This document shows, piece by piece, positions 22,639 through 31,039 of a stretch of 48,959 bases of DNA. The stretch is from positions 1-48,959 of the forward strand of contig CANHIY010000006.1 in the NCBI GenBank assembly GCA_947461175.1, given 5' to 3'. Position 1 is the first letter of the stretch. Every line of letters begins with the position of its first letter. This DNA is from Bacteriovoracaceae bacterium. Lineage in GTDB: Bacteria > Bdellovibrionota > Bacteriovoracia > Bacteriovoracales > Bacteriovoracaceae. The notes below the pieces were generated by a model. That model was not told where the DNA came from. It saw only the letters and a program-made list of their open reading frames with translations, and did no database searches. The translations under genes were made by a program, and so were the position numbers.

Positions 22639-23099
22639 TGTCTCTCATTATCGCTACTGGTTCTAATCTTGGCGAATCTATTCATTTACTAACTCAGGCA
22701 AAAATCATCCTAAAACAAAAATTTGGGATGATTGCTGAAAGTAAAATCTATACATCTAGGGCGATTGAATATGAAAATCAGCCCGATTTTTTTAATCAAG
22801 TTTTAGAGCTTCCCCTCCCTCTTTTTTCTCCAGGGGAGCTCATAAATGAACTACTTCGTATCGAAAAAAGTTTTGGCAGGAGTAGAAACATCCCCAAAGG
22901 ACCAAGGCCTTTAGATCTTGATATTATTTTCTGGAATCTTGAAATCATTCATGAAGAAAACCTGGTTATTCCTCATCCCAGATGGATGGAGAGGAGTTTT
23001 GTTGTCAAACCTCTGAGTGAATTACCGTTCTTTCAAACCATTGAAAAATGTTTTACAATTCCTAAAACCTTTGAAATTGATGCTTACCCTGTCATATAG
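22638..23099 (+). CDS. folK: HPPK, folate pathway pyrophosphokinase
   Basis: A 153-residue 2-amino-4-hydroxy-6-hydroxymethyldihydropteridine pyrophosphokinase, which transfers pyrophosphate from ATP to the pterin in folate synthesis. It begins LIIATGSNLGES (ATGSNLG family start), has FFNQVLE, IEKSFGRSR, and the signature KGPRPLDLDIIFW with the two Mg-binding aspartates, then IPHPRWMERSFVVKPL. The ATG overlaps the stop of the small lipoprotein gene by one base. No folP or folB is seen nearby. The next gene, 21 bases downstream, is an acyl-CoA dehydrogenase. Confidence 0.95.
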   Translation: MSLIIATGSNLGESIHLLTQAKIILKQKFGMIAESKIYTSRAIEYENQPDFFNQVLELPLPLFSPGELINELLRIEKSFGRSRNIPKGPRPLDLDIIFWNLEIIHEENLVIPHPRWMERSFVVKPLSELPFFQTIEKCFTIPKTFEIDAYPVI

Positions 23100-23120
23100 T
23101 TTTTAATCAAGGATGAATTT

Positions 23121-24257
23121 ATGGACTTTTCACTGACCACTGAACAGCGCGAGATTCGTGAGCTTGCAAATAAATTTGCAAAAAATGAAATGATTCCTTA
23201 TGCGCAGGAATATGACGAACGAGGAACATTTCCCATAGATCAATTTAAGAAAGCTTGGGAACTTGGATTTATTAATACCTGCATCCCTTCTGAATTTGGC
23301 GGTTCGGGTTTTTCTTCTGTTGATAGCGTGGTCATTTCTGAGGCCCTGGCCTATGGGTGTATGGGGATGAATACTGCTTTCATGGCAAATGATCTTGCTC
23401 TTTTACCGATTGTTATTGGTGGGACAACAGAGCAAAAAAAGAAATACCTCACCCCTTTCACGCAAGAATTTAAAATTGCCTCTTTCTGCCTAACGGAGCC
23501 TGGGAATGGTTCAGATGCAGGGGGAATTAAAACAATCATAAAAGATGGTGGGGATCATTGGATCATTAATGGTTCTAAAATGTGGATCACTAATGCTGGC
23601 TATGCTGACCTCTTTGTCGTCTACGGAACCATAGATCCTGCTTTAAAGCACAAGGGCATATCGGCCCTCATTGTTGAAGCGAAGTCTGAAGGGATTGAAC
23701 TAGGAAAAAAAGAAGACAAAATGGGTCACCGCTCCTCTGACACCAGAGGTGTGCGCTTCAATAATGTTAAAGTTCCAAAAGAGAATATGATTGGTAAACC
23801 TGGAGATGGCTGGGGTATTGCCATGAGTACTTTAGATCACTCAAGACCCTTGGTAGCATCTTCGGCCTTAGGGGGAGCTCAAAGGGCACTGGATCTTTCC
23901 ATCCAATACTCTAAAGAAAGAAACCAATTTGGCGTTCCGATTGCGAAGCATCAAGCAATTCAATTTATGATTGCTGAAATGGGGATGAAAGTTGAAGCGG
24001 CTCGTCTTCTTACTTATAAAGCTGCCTGGTTATGTGATCAAGGAATCAGGAATACAGAAGTAGCTTCTTATGCAAAAGCATTTGCCTCTGACTCCTGTAT
24101 GCAAATTACAACAGATGCAGTACAAATTTATGGGGGCTATGGATACTCCAAAGAGTATCCCGTTGAGAAACTGATGAGAGATGCAAAACTCATTCAAATC
24201 TATGAGGGCACATCTCAAATCCAGCGACTCGTTATGGCCCGTGAGTTAATTAAGTAA
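23121..24257 (+). CDS. Acyl-CoA dehydrogenase
   Basis: A 378-residue flavoenzyme that oxidises acyl-CoA to trans-2-enoyl-CoA and passes electrons to ETF. The normal order is present: N-terminal helices (MDFSLTTEQREIRELANKFA), CLTEPGNGSDAGG and WITNAGYADLFVV in the FAD-binding middle domain, KEDKMGHRSSDTRGV, and a C-terminal domain with RNQFGVPIAKHQAIQF and IYEGTSQIQRLVMAREL. The Glu in YEGTSQ is the catalytic base of short/medium-chain members. etfB and etfA follow 25 and 20 bases apart, so the full electron-transfer set is one operon. Chain-length preference cannot be read by eye; butyryl-CoA-like use would link with IcmF. Confidence 0.96.
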   Translation: MDFSLTTEQREIRELANKFAKNEMIPYAQEYDERGTFPIDQFKKAWELGFINTCIPSEFGGSGFSSVDSVVISEALAYGCMGMNTAFMANDLALLPIVIGGTTEQKKKYLTPFTQEFKIASFCLTEPGNGSDAGGIKTIIKDGGDHWIINGSKMWITNAGYADLFVVYGTIDPALKHKGISALIVEAKSEGIELGKKEDKMGHRSSDTRGVRFNNVKVPKENMIGKPGDGWGIAMSTLDHSRPLVASSALGGAQRALDLSIQYSKERNQFGVPIAKHQAIQFMIAEMGMKVEAARLLTYKAAWLCDQGIRNTEVASYAKAFASDSCMQITTDAVQIYGGYGYSKEYPVEKLMRDAKLIQIYEGTSQIQRLVMARELIK

Positions 24258-24282
24258 TTTTGGTTTTTTTAAAGGAGAATCT

Positions 24283-25071
24283 ATGAATATTTTTGTGTGC
24301 GTGAAGCAAGTACCTGACACAGAAACAAAAATCACTCCAACTGGTGATGGAAGTTTCATTGAGACAGCTTCAATAAAGTGGATCATGAATCCCTATGATG
24401 AATTTGCAGTAGAACAAGCACTGCTTATAAAACAATCCAACCCTGCCGCCAATGTGACAGTTGTGCGAGTGGGTCCAACCAAAGACACCGAAGCATTAAG
24501 AACCGCCATGGCCATGGGCGCAGACGATGCTATCTTGGTTGAAACAAATGAAAACCTTGATTCATACTCAATTGCTAAGGCACTGAAAGGTGCTATTGCT
24601 AAATCTGGTAAAACTGCAGACATCATCCTTACTGGTAAACAAGCGATTGATGATGATGCTCTTCAGGTCCCGCAAGTACTAGCCGAAATGCTTAACCTCC
24701 CATCTGTATCTGTGATCGTTGGTTTTGAAGTTTCAGGGAATGCCATAAAAGTTAAGCGTGAGATTGAAGGTGGAGCTCTGGAAGTTTATGAACTAGGCAC
24801 ACCTTGTGTTATTGCCTGTAACAAGGGGCTAAATACTCCTCGATACGCCTCACTTCCAGGAATCATGAAGGCAAAGAAAAAACCCATGACTCAACTTAGC
24901 CTGACAGATGTTGGAGTTTCAGACTCTGATAGAAGAGTGAAGTATTCTCAATTTCGTCTTCCTCCGGAAAAACCTCCAGGAAAGAAATTTGAGGCCACTG
25001 ACCCAGCTAAACAAAACGATGTTGTCTCTCAAGTTGTAGGACTACTTCGTACTGAAGCAAAAGTTATTTAA
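24283..25071 (+). CDS. etfB: Electron transfer flavoprotein beta subunit
   Basis: A 262-residue EtfB beginning MNIFVCVKQVPDTETKI. It has MNPYDEFAVEQAL, the AMP-binding region (GADDAILVE, ADIILTGKQAIDDDALQVP) and LNTPRYASLPGIMKAKKKP. It pairs with EtfA to carry electrons from acyl-CoA dehydrogenases to the quinone pool. AAAGGAG precedes the ATG. The position between the dehydrogenase and etfA supports a classical (non-bifurcating) ETF, though this is not certain from sequence. Confidence 0.97.
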   Translation: MNIFVCVKQVPDTETKITPTGDGSFIETASIKWIMNPYDEFAVEQALLIKQSNPAANVTVVRVGPTKDTEALRTAMAMGADDAILVETNENLDSYSIAKALKGAIAKSGKTADIILTGKQAIDDDALQVPQVLAEMLNLPSVSVIVGFEVSGNAIKVKREIEGGALEVYELGTPCVIACNKGLNTPRYASLPGIMKAKKKPMTQLSLTDVGVSDSDRRVKYSQFRLPPEKPPGKKFEATDPAKQNDVVSQVVGLLRTEAKVI

Positions 25072-25091
25072 TTTATTTAAAGGATACCTCT

Positions 25092-26054
25092 ATGTCTAAT
25101 ATCTTAGTTTTTACTGAACTTCATGACGGCCATGTGAAACATGTAACTCTTGAAATTTTAGGTAAACTTTCTGGTCAAAGTGTTGATGTTGCCGTTATTG
25201 GTGATCTATCAAATGATCAAATAGCTGAACTTGCCAAGTATGGCGCTCAAAATGTTCATAAACTTAAAGGGGCTCAACTTGATAAGTATTCTCCTGAAGG
25301 ATATGCCAACGCTTTAACAAATTTTATCAAAACAAAATCTTATGATTATGTTTTTGCTGGTGCTACTTCTATGGGTAAAGACCTTTTACCTAGACTTGCT
25401 ACTAAGTTTGATGCTGGTCTCGCCTCAGACGTTGTGAATTTTACATTTGAGAATGGAACTTTCGCTGGAACAAGACCTCTCTTTGCCGGAAAATGCTTAG
25501 CAAAAGTTGAACTCAATGGACCAAAGCCACATTTTATCTCCATCCGTCCCAATGCACTTGGGATGACTACAACTCCAACTTCAGGAAGTGGTGCAGCTCA
25601 TGATGTTTCAGTTGATGCGGGAACCATTCGTGCCATGATTAAAGAAATAGTTAAAGCAGCTTCTACGAAAGTTGATTTAACTGAGGCAAATATCATCATT
25701 ACTGGTGGTAGAGCGATGAAGAACGCTGAGAATTTTAAAATTCTCGATCAAATGGCCGATGTCATAGGAGCAACTGTGGGTGCCTCCCGTGCAGCTGTTG
25801 ATTCAGGATTTGCCCCTCACTCTATGCAAGTTGGTCAGACAGGTAAAACAGTGGCTCCGTCTCTCTATATTGCATGTGGCGTTTCTGGTGCCATTCAACA
25901 CCTGGCTGGTATGAGAACGTCGAAGGTGATCGTGGCGATCAATTCAGACCCTGATGCTCCAATCTTTACAAAAGCTGATTATGGCATCGTTGGGGACCTC
26001 TTTCAAATTGTGCCGATCATGACTGAAGAATTTAAAAAACTTCTTGGAAGATAA
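25092..26054 (+). CDS. etfA: Electron transfer flavoprotein alpha subunit
   Basis: A 320-residue EtfA. The N-terminal domain starts MSNILVFTELHDG. The C-terminal FAD domain carries SLYIACGVSGAIQHLAGM and VIVAINSDPDAPIFTKADYGIVGD, the EtfA signature. It binds FAD and accepts electrons from the partner dehydrogenase. It follows etfB by 20 bases with AAAGGA before the ATG. A GC-rich hairpin just after the stop may end the operon or act inside the next gene. Confidence 0.97.
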   Translation: MSNILVFTELHDGHVKHVTLEILGKLSGQSVDVAVIGDLSNDQIAELAKYGAQNVHKLKGAQLDKYSPEGYANALTNFIKTKSYDYVFAGATSMGKDLLPRLATKFDAGLASDVVNFTFENGTFAGTRPLFAGKCLAKVELNGPKPHFISIRPNALGMTTTPTSGSGAAHDVSVDAGTIRAMIKEIVKAASTKVDLTEANIIITGGRAMKNAENFKILDQMADVIGATVGASRAAVDSGFAPHSMQVGQTGKTVAPSLYIACGVSGAIQHLAGMRTSKVIVAINSDPDAPIFTKADYGIVGDLFQIVPIMTEEFKKLLGR

Positions 26055-26057
26055 TTT

Positions 26058-26672
26058 TTGCTACTGCAACAATTGGCCGGCCTTTTGGCCGGCTTCCTTT
26101 ATAAGATATATTCATCGACTTTTAGTTACGAATTAGTTTTTGAAGATGATCACGATAGGAAAAAATTTTTTGGTGATCTCTCATGTACTGGACCCACACC
26201 CGGTCAAAATCTCATCTATGCCTGTTTTCATCAGGATGATTTAAGTTGTCTTCCTTACTTTTCCTATAAAAATATTTGTATCCTCATTTCAAATTCCAAA
26301 GACGGGCAAATTCTTGCTTCCGCAGTAGAGTACTTGGGCTATCAAACTGTTCGCGGCTCTTCCCACCGAGGAGGGGTAGCAGGGCTTATTGCTTCCGTGA
26401 GAAAAGTAAAAGAAGGATACAAGATGACTGTGGCGGTTGATGGACCAAGGGGCCCAATTTACAAGGTAAAAGAAGGTATCACGGCAATATCTGTAAAATG
26501 CCAAAGACCTATAGTCCCAATTAGAGGCTACCCCTTTAAAAAATATGTCTTCCAAAAAAGTTGGAATAAAGCGACTCTTCCTTTGCCTTTTACCACTATC
26601 AAGCTAGTAATAGGAAAGATTGACTTTTATTCTACGAAAGAATTAGAAGAAAAAATGTCATCACTTTCTTGA
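26058..26672 (+). CDS. DUF374-family acyltransferase-like protein
   Basis: A 204-residue protein with the DUF374 blocks: ACFHQDDLSCLPYF, ILISNSKDGQILASAVEYLG, VRGSSHRGGVAGLIASVRKVKEG and VAVDGPRGPIYKVKEG. The family belongs to the LPLAT (lysophospholipid acyltransferase-like) group, and the HxxD-like HQDD and DGPRGP fit donor/acceptor sites. It could acylate lipid A or a related lipid at the inner membrane; the substrate is unknown. The apparent start is TTG at 26058, with GGAAG 8 bases upstream and 3 bases after the etfA stop; other TTG starts at 26073 and 26085 are possible. The start region contains a strong hairpin. Confidence 0.72.
   Translation: MLLQQLAGLLAGFLYKIYSSTFSYELVFEDDHDRKKFFGDLSCTGPTPGQNLIYACFHQDDLSCLPYFSYKNICILISNSKDGQILASAVEYLGYQTVRGSSHRGGVAGLIASVRKVKEGYKMTVAVDGPRGPIYKVKEGITAISVKCQRPIVPIRGYPFKKYVFQKSWNKATLPLPFTTIKLVIGKIDFYSTKELEEKMSSLS
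26076..26093 (+). terminator. GC-rich hairpin at the etfA/acyltransferase junction
   Basis: GCCGGCC and GGCCGGC form a perfect 7-base-pair stem with a TTTT loop, followed by TTCCTTT. It is 22 bases after the etfA stop and would serve as terminator or attenuator. It also lies within the first codons of the acyltransferase frame. Confidence 0.5.
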
Positions 26673-26707
26673 ATAATCACACTTTTTTTCAACTTTATCG
26701 TATAGGG

Positions 26708-27499
26708 TTACAAATTAAAACCTTGCGCTTCCAGTGCTTCGTTCTGAATTGTTTTGTCCTGAGAGACGATTTCCTCTTGAAGAACCTGTTCTTGCGTTCC
26801 AAATGATCCTACATCCACATTATTATCTGAGAGGAGTTGATCATTCTGTATTTGCTCTTGTTCAGATTGAACAGCCGAGAAACGAAGACGAGTCCCCTCA
26901 AGTGGGCCATTGGTCAATGTTACCATGTAAGCACTTTGATCCACCTGATACATCATTCCTGAAAATAACTCTCCATCAATATCATATTCAAAAACATTTC
27001 CAGTCAGTTCACTGAAAGAAACAGAAAGACCCTCACCATTCGGAAGAGATACATTAAGACCTTCTATGACTCCGTTGTTGGTTAATAGTGAGCCATTAAA
27101 TTGAGAATTATTTAAACCATTTTGCCATTTCTTCGGATTAATCACTTCGACCAAAGAAAGGTTTAACTCCTCTAGAACTGCTGCGTCCTGAGGATTTTCA
27201 GATGCGGATTCACTAACCTCTGTAGAAATCGATTTTTGAGGAGCTGAAACATTCGCCTCATTTTTTACCACGGATACGTTTGGTTTAAATGAGATTTTTT
27301 GCCAATCACTAGCTGTTGCAACCATTCTCCCTGGCACTGTTACGCCATAAACCTCATCAAGCCTCTTTACAAATTTCATCTCTAAATCTGTTATCTCTGA
27401 TTTTGAATTAATAACAACGGAGTTGTAGATTCCTATTCCCACGAAGAATATGCAGATTGAGAGAGTATAAATTTTTGAGTTACTTTTCCTGTCCTTCAT
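26708..27499 (-). CDS. Single-pass envelope protein of unknown function under a sigma-54 promoter
   Basis: A 263-residue protein that I do not recognise. A basic N-terminus (MKDRKSNSKIY) and one hydrophobic helix (about 9-30) anchor it, and the rest should lie in the periplasm. That part has an early conserved-looking block EVYGVTVPGRMVATASDW, a Ser/Glu/Ala-rich linker, a beta-rich region (about 110-215) and a Gln/Glu/Asn-rich tail. ATG at 27499 is chosen over a longer frame because GAGGA lies 7 bases before it and a sigma-54 promoter starts RNA about 15 bases upstream. It is likely a regulated envelope component. Confidence 0.75.
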   Translation of the reverse strand: MKDRKSNSKIYTLSICIFFVGIGIYNSVVINSKSEITDLEMKFVKRLDEVYGVTVPGRMVATASDWQKISFKPNVSVVKNEANVSAPQKSISTEVSESASENPQDAAVLEELNLSLVEVINPKKWQNGLNNSQFNGSLLTNNGVIEGLNVSLPNGEGLSVSFSELTGNVFEYDIDGELFSGMMYQVDQSAYMVTLTNGPLEGTRLRFSAVQSEQEQIQNDQLLSDNNVDVGSFGTQEQVLQEEIVSQDKTIQNEALEAQGFNL

Positions 27500-27524
27500 A
27501 TAATTTCCTCTTGCAGGATTATTG

Positions 27525-27541
27525 AGCAAAGGATGTGCCAA
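27525..27541 (-). promoter_or_regulatory. Sigma-54 (-24/-12) promoter
   Basis: The minus strand reads TTGGCACATCCTTTGCT, which matches the consensus TGGCAC-N5-TTGCW exactly, with GG and GC 10 bases apart. RNA would start near 27514, about 15 bases before the ATG at 27499, leaving a leader that contains the SD GAGGA. Position, spacing and the presence of an NtrC-type activator in the same window support the call. Confidence 0.88.
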
Positions 27542-27631
27542 GGGAGGGATGTTTAAAGTACCCTCCATAGATGACCTTCAAAACAAGAAATAATCAATTG
27601 TTTTAGATAACTTAGGTAAAAAATAAAGGGA

Positions 27632-27646
27632 TTGTAGTGACTACAA
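27632..27646. promoter_or_regulatory. Palindrome upstream of the sigma-54 promoter, candidate activator site
   Basis: TTGTAGTGACTACAA is a perfect palindrome with 7-base arms about one central base. It is centred about 125 bases upstream of the predicted start, within the usual range for enhancer sites of sigma-54 activators. Confidence 0.5.
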
Positions 27647-27673
27647 AATCATCAGATTTAAGAAGTTAAAACG

Positions 27674-27683
27674 ACAATTGTCT
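27674..27683. promoter_or_regulatory. Second palindrome in the same spacer
   Basis: GACAATTGTC is a perfect 10-base palindrome centred about 165 bases upstream of the predicted sigma-54 start. A related CAATTGT lies near 27595. It could be a second operator for the same or another protein. Confidence 0.35.
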
Positions 27684-27727
27684 AAATTCTCAACACTTTT
27701 TATGCCTAGTACGGTTGAAATTCAGGG

Positions 27728-28879
27728 TTAAGAGTTAGGTTTAGAAAAGTGGCTAAGAATTTCAACGTGAGGAGTATGCGGGAAAAGATCAATTGGAGTA
27801 ACCTCTCTAAGGCTCCAATGATGATTCACCAAATCTGAAGTATCTCTGGAAAAGGTATCAAGCTCACAGGAAATATAAAAAATATGCTCAAGGTTATCTA
27901 GATATTTAAAAAATCCCTTTCTTTTAACGAGGCCCTCACGAGGTGGATCAACAAGTATGGCCCTAGCGTGTGGTTGATACTTGGCAATTTGTGCCCATGA
28001 TCCTTTCTCGTTTATATCCAATTCCAGAATTCTTACTCCACGAAGTTCTTTATTTTTGAGCATCGTTAATGCAGACCCCTGCACCTCGACTGCAAGTATG
28101 TTCGTAAACCCAAGTCCTGAAAGGACTTCAGTAAAATTTCCTGATCCGCAGAAAAGATCAATAACAGGAAAATGTTTTGGAAGGTTTTGAAATTTTAATT
28201 CAACCCACTTTTTCATGAAAACATTTTGTTCCGTATTTCCCTGACGGAACGGTCGTCGTTTATTAACCGTAATTTCATGACTTTTTAACTCATCGTCCAG
28301 ATCCAAATAGCACCAATTATGTCCACCGCTAGGCTTAAAATCATCTCTAGGGAGTGTCGCTAGAACTTCATGAAATATTTCATGAAGCTTCTCATTCATG
28401 ATCATGCAGTGATTAACTGGTGCAAAAATCGATGAAGCTTCTGAAACATATCCCAGTTTACGACCATCAGTTTTTAACTGAACCCGATTTCGATACCCAT
28501 AGATTTTGGGAGAGGCAACTATTGGACGAAAGATTTCTGAAGCGACTGAAACTTTTCTTTTTTCAAGAGCATGATGTAATCTTTTTATTTTGTACTTAAG
28601 TTGGGATGAATATTCAGCAATCATCCATGGACAACCCCCACACTGCCCAGGTCGATATCCTCGAAAAGAACACTGTACTTCAATCCTATCAGCAGAAGAT
28701 TTTATAATTTGGAGGAGATTTGCTTCATCGTATTTTTGAGCACCATGATCAACTTCAAACTCTCCAAAATCCCCTGGCCAGGTTCCTCGGACAAAAAAAG
28801 TTCTTCCGTCAGGATGGTCAACAACTCCCAAACCTTTGTGAGAAAGGTCACGAACCGTGGCTTGAAAGATGGATTTCAT
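27728..28879 (-). CDS. RNA m5U methyltransferase, RlmD/TrmA family
   Basis: A 383-residue SAM-dependent methyltransferase that forms 5-methyluridine in rRNA or tRNA. A TRAM-like N-terminus (VRDLSHKGLGVVDHPDGRTFFV) precedes an Fe-S site (CSFRGYRPGQCGGCPW and C in NHCMIM). The catalytic part has VIDLFCGSGNFTEVLS (SAM), LVDPPREGL, and YISCELDTFSRD with the nucleophile Cys, then DLFPHTPHVE. The four cysteines match the [4Fe-4S] ligands of RlmD. The specific target (U1939, U747 or a tRNA site) cannot be decided. It is a single gene; the downstream sigma-54 gene has its own promoter. Confidence 0.92.
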   Translation of the reverse strand: MKSIFQATVRDLSHKGLGVVDHPDGRTFFVRGTWPGDFGEFEVDHGAQKYDEANLLQIIKSSADRIEVQCSFRGYRPGQCGGCPWMIAEYSSQLKYKIKRLHHALEKRKVSVASEIFRPIVASPKIYGYRNRVQLKTDGRKLGYVSEASSIFAPVNHCMIMNEKLHEIFHEVLATLPRDDFKPSGGHNWCYLDLDDELKSHEITVNKRRPFRQGNTEQNVFMKKWVELKFQNLPKHFPVIDLFCGSGNFTEVLSGLGFTNILAVEVQGSALTMLKNKELRGVRILELDINEKGSWAQIAKYQPHARAILVDPPREGLVKRKGFFKYLDNLEHIFYISCELDTFSRDTSDLVNHHWSLREVTPIDLFPHTPHVEILSHFSKPNS

Positions 28880-28922
28880 AAACTATACCCAACAAAATTC
28901 AAAATTTAAGTATGATGGGTAG

Positions 28923-28940
28923 AGACTCCCTAAGGAGTCT
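28923..28940 (-). terminator. Short hairpin after the RHH-like gene
   Basis: AGACTCC and GGAGTCT form a 7-base-pair stem with a 4-base loop, 5 bases after the stop at 28945. No T-run follows, so termination would be weak; it may instead be an operator in the leader of the methyltransferase gene. Confidence 0.4.
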
Positions 28941-28944
28941 ATCA

Positions 28945-29136
28945 TCATTCTGTGACTGGAACTTGTTTTAAGTAATCAAGATGGGAAGAACGAAATCTTT
29001 TTAATGCAATAACAACGATGTCATCTGCAGGCATTCCAGTATTTTTTGACATTAGTGCTAGATCTTCCGCTACCTGTGCCTCAATTTTAACTTTTATTTC
29101 CTTTAATTCACCCTGATTGTGGACTTGCGATTTCAT
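28945..29136 (-). CDS. Small ribbon-helix-helix-like protein
   Basis: A 63-residue protein. After a hydrophilic start, a strand EIKVKIEAQVAED is followed by two helices, LALMSKNTGMPADDIVVIAL and KRFRSSHLDYL. This spacing resembles CopG/Arc ribbon-helix-helix DNA-binding proteins, but the match is by layout only. GAGG is 7 bases before the ATG. It is third in a minus-strand run after mrp and the DUF4388-like gene, with 63 bases to its upstream neighbour. It could be an autoregulator or a small structural protein. Confidence 0.6.
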   Translation of the reverse strand: MKSQVHNQGELKEIKVKIEAQVAEDLALMSKNTGMPADDIVVIALKRFRSSHLDYLKQVPVTE

Positions 29137-29199
29137 AATTACCTCATGCTAAAATTTTAAGAAATATACCTCTATTTTTATTTTTGGTCACGCGAGGAC

Positions 29200-29745
29200 T
29201 CAATTTCGCACAGCCACAACCTTTAAGCCCTCTTTTTTCCGTAGGCTGACCAATGCCATGGTAATTTCATGCTCTAAAAGCTGACAATGTTCATAAAGTT
29301 CCTTGGGGGTACTCCATTCCGTAAGGGTTTTTAAAACCTCAAACTCTTCAGGTGTTACAGCCAAGCTATCCTCAAGGAATTCAGCATCGATAATAATTTT
29401 AATATTTTCAGGAGGACGATACTTTAGAGATTCCCTGTGCTCACGAAGAAGATCTGCAAACTTAAGTTTTAGTTCTGAAAATGGGCGATGAATAAATCTT
29501 TCTTTTTCATCAACAAGCTCAGGTTCAAGTACAAGGTTAAATTTATGGCCAATTTCTTCTTCCAAAATGATTTGAAAAAGTGCCTTTTTTCCCATGGACT
29601 TATGAAATGTTGCTTGGATTAATTCTCCATTTTTGAACAAAATGTGACCCAAATATTGGCGGTTATAAATTGATAAAAAATTCAACTTTCCAGTGAAACC
29701 TACGGCCACTTGTTCTTCAATCAGGCTTATTATTTTAGATTCCAT
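29200..29745 (-). CDS. DUF4388-like protein with C-terminal helical domain
   Basis: A 181-residue soluble protein. The first ~75 residues have FTGKLNFLSIYNRQYLGHILFKNGELIQATF, the DUF4388/PATAN pattern (FxGxL..., GxIxFxNGxIxxA) seen in two-component and gliding-associated proteins. The last ~55 residues (TPEEFEVLKTLTEWSTPKEL) look like a winged-helix-type unit. The start is ATG 29745, with AAGGA 6 bases upstream; the SD overlaps the stop of mrp, so the genes are coupled. Function is probably protein-protein contact in signalling. Confidence 0.65.
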   Translation of the reverse strand: MESKIISLIEEQVAVGFTGKLNFLSIYNRQYLGHILFKNGELIQATFHKSMGKKALFQIILEEEIGHKFNLVLEPELVDEKERFIHRPFSELKLKFADLLREHRESLKYRPPENIKIIIDAEFLEDSLAVTPEEFEVLKTLTEWSTPKELYEHCQLLEHEITMALVSLRKKEGLKVVAVRN

Positions 29746-29754
29746 TTCCAATCC

Positions 29755-30927
29755 TTACTTTTTATGTCCCAGAATTTTTGAAAAGAAACTCGTTTTTGGA
29801 GACAGGGTTTCAGGATTAAAAAAACGGTTCACATTTTCACCGACATTTAGAAATGATTTCCAAACGGGATGATTTGAGTAAGCTTCCTGTGACATATAAG
29901 GCACACCTATATCTGAACCGGTACGTAATTCTATCTCTAAAGGAACTTTACCCAAAAGATTAACCCCCAGCTCCTGGACGGCTTTTTCAACTCCGCCCTC
30001 TCCAAATATGTGGTGCTCAGTACCACAGTGATTACAAATAAAAGCTGACATGTTTTCAACCATACCGATGATGGGAAGATTGAGCTTTTTAAACATCTCA
30101 AGACCTTTCTTGGCATCTAACAAGGCAATATCTTGTGGAGTGGAAATAATAATTGCTCCATCTACATGAGCATTTTGAATCATTGAAAGTTGAATATCTC
30201 CTGTGCCGGGCGGTAGATCTATAAGGAGATAATCAGTATCACTCCAATCTACATCGAATAAAAACTGGTTTAGAACTCCTCCCAACATTGGTCCACGCCA
30301 AATAACAGGATCATTTTCATTTATAAAAAACCCAAAACTCATGAATTTAATACCAAAAGAATCTACTGGGATAATTTTTCTTTCAGAATTAGATCTTGGC
30401 TTTTCATTTCTTTTTCCAAAAATCATAGGCATGGAGGGACCATAAATATCCGCATCAATAACTCCAACTTTATGACCACTCTTCGCTAAGGTAAGAGCAA
30501 GATTTGCCGTAAAAGTAGACTTTCCAACGCCTCCCTTTCCTGACCCAATAGCTATGATTTTACCAACTCCAGGTACATTTTTTTTATTTCCGACAGTTCC
30601 ATGTCCGACTTTTAATTGCGCGGGAGGACTTTGAGGCTCAACCTCAGAAACACTAGGTGTGTGTTCCAGTGATTTAAAGACGTCCTGGGACTGAGAAGAT
30701 GTTGTTTTTATAAGTATATTATCAATTCCAACAAGACTTGAGAGACTTTTTTGAATTTCAGTTTCAATGATTCTTTTTTCACTGGGCGAAATACCATCTC
30801 TATTATACTGAGCAATTAACTTCTCACCTTCCATTGTTACAAGTTGCCAGCGTTGCTCCTTACCCAAGGTGGAGCCTGAAGCTGGATTGGGGATCTGGTT
30901 AAGGATTTCTTTAATTTGTTCAATCAT
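29755..30927 (-). CDS. mrp: Mrp/NBP35-family Fe-S cluster carrier ATPase
   Basis: A 390-residue P-loop ATPase (ApbC/Mrp) that holds and transfers [4Fe-4S] clusters. It has an N-terminal MIP18-like region (about 1-75), a variable linker rich in Ser/Pro, then IAIGSGKGGVGKSTFTANLA (deviant Walker A), IDADIYGPSMPMIFG, LIDLPPGTGDIQLS, and the CNHC cluster motif in SAFICNHCGTEHHIFG. The order and length are typical. It is coupled to a DUF4388-like gene. Other Fe-S helpers (IscA-type, YgfZ) are at the left end of the window, not in this operon. Confidence 0.95.
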   Translation of the reverse strand: MIEQIKEILNQIPNPASGSTLGKEQRWQLVTMEGEKLIAQYNRDGISPSEKRIIETEIQKSLSSLVGIDNILIKTTSSQSQDVFKSLEHTPSVSEVEPQSPPAQLKVGHGTVGNKKNVPGVGKIIAIGSGKGGVGKSTFTANLALTLAKSGHKVGVIDADIYGPSMPMIFGKRNEKPRSNSERKIIPVDSFGIKFMSFGFFINENDPVIWRGPMLGGVLNQFLFDVDWSDTDYLLIDLPPGTGDIQLSMIQNAHVDGAIIISTPQDIALLDAKKGLEMFKKLNLPIIGMVENMSAFICNHCGTEHHIFGEGGVEKAVQELGVNLLGKVPLEIELRTGSDIGVPYMSQEAYSNHPVWKSFLNVGENVNRFFNPETLSPKTSFFSKILGHKK

Positions 30928-31039
30928 ATGGTTCTCGCTTCCTGAGTAATTTAGTTGATCTTATTGAAAAACTTTCTATCTAGAAGAATTATTCAACTCA
31001 TCTTATGATGCTAAATAAACCTTGAATAGGACTAATAAC

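Noticed and set aside
27500-27568. Longer N-terminus (MEGTLNIPP...) of the envelope protein
   Set aside because: The sigma-54 promoter overlaps these codons and RNA would start downstream of them.
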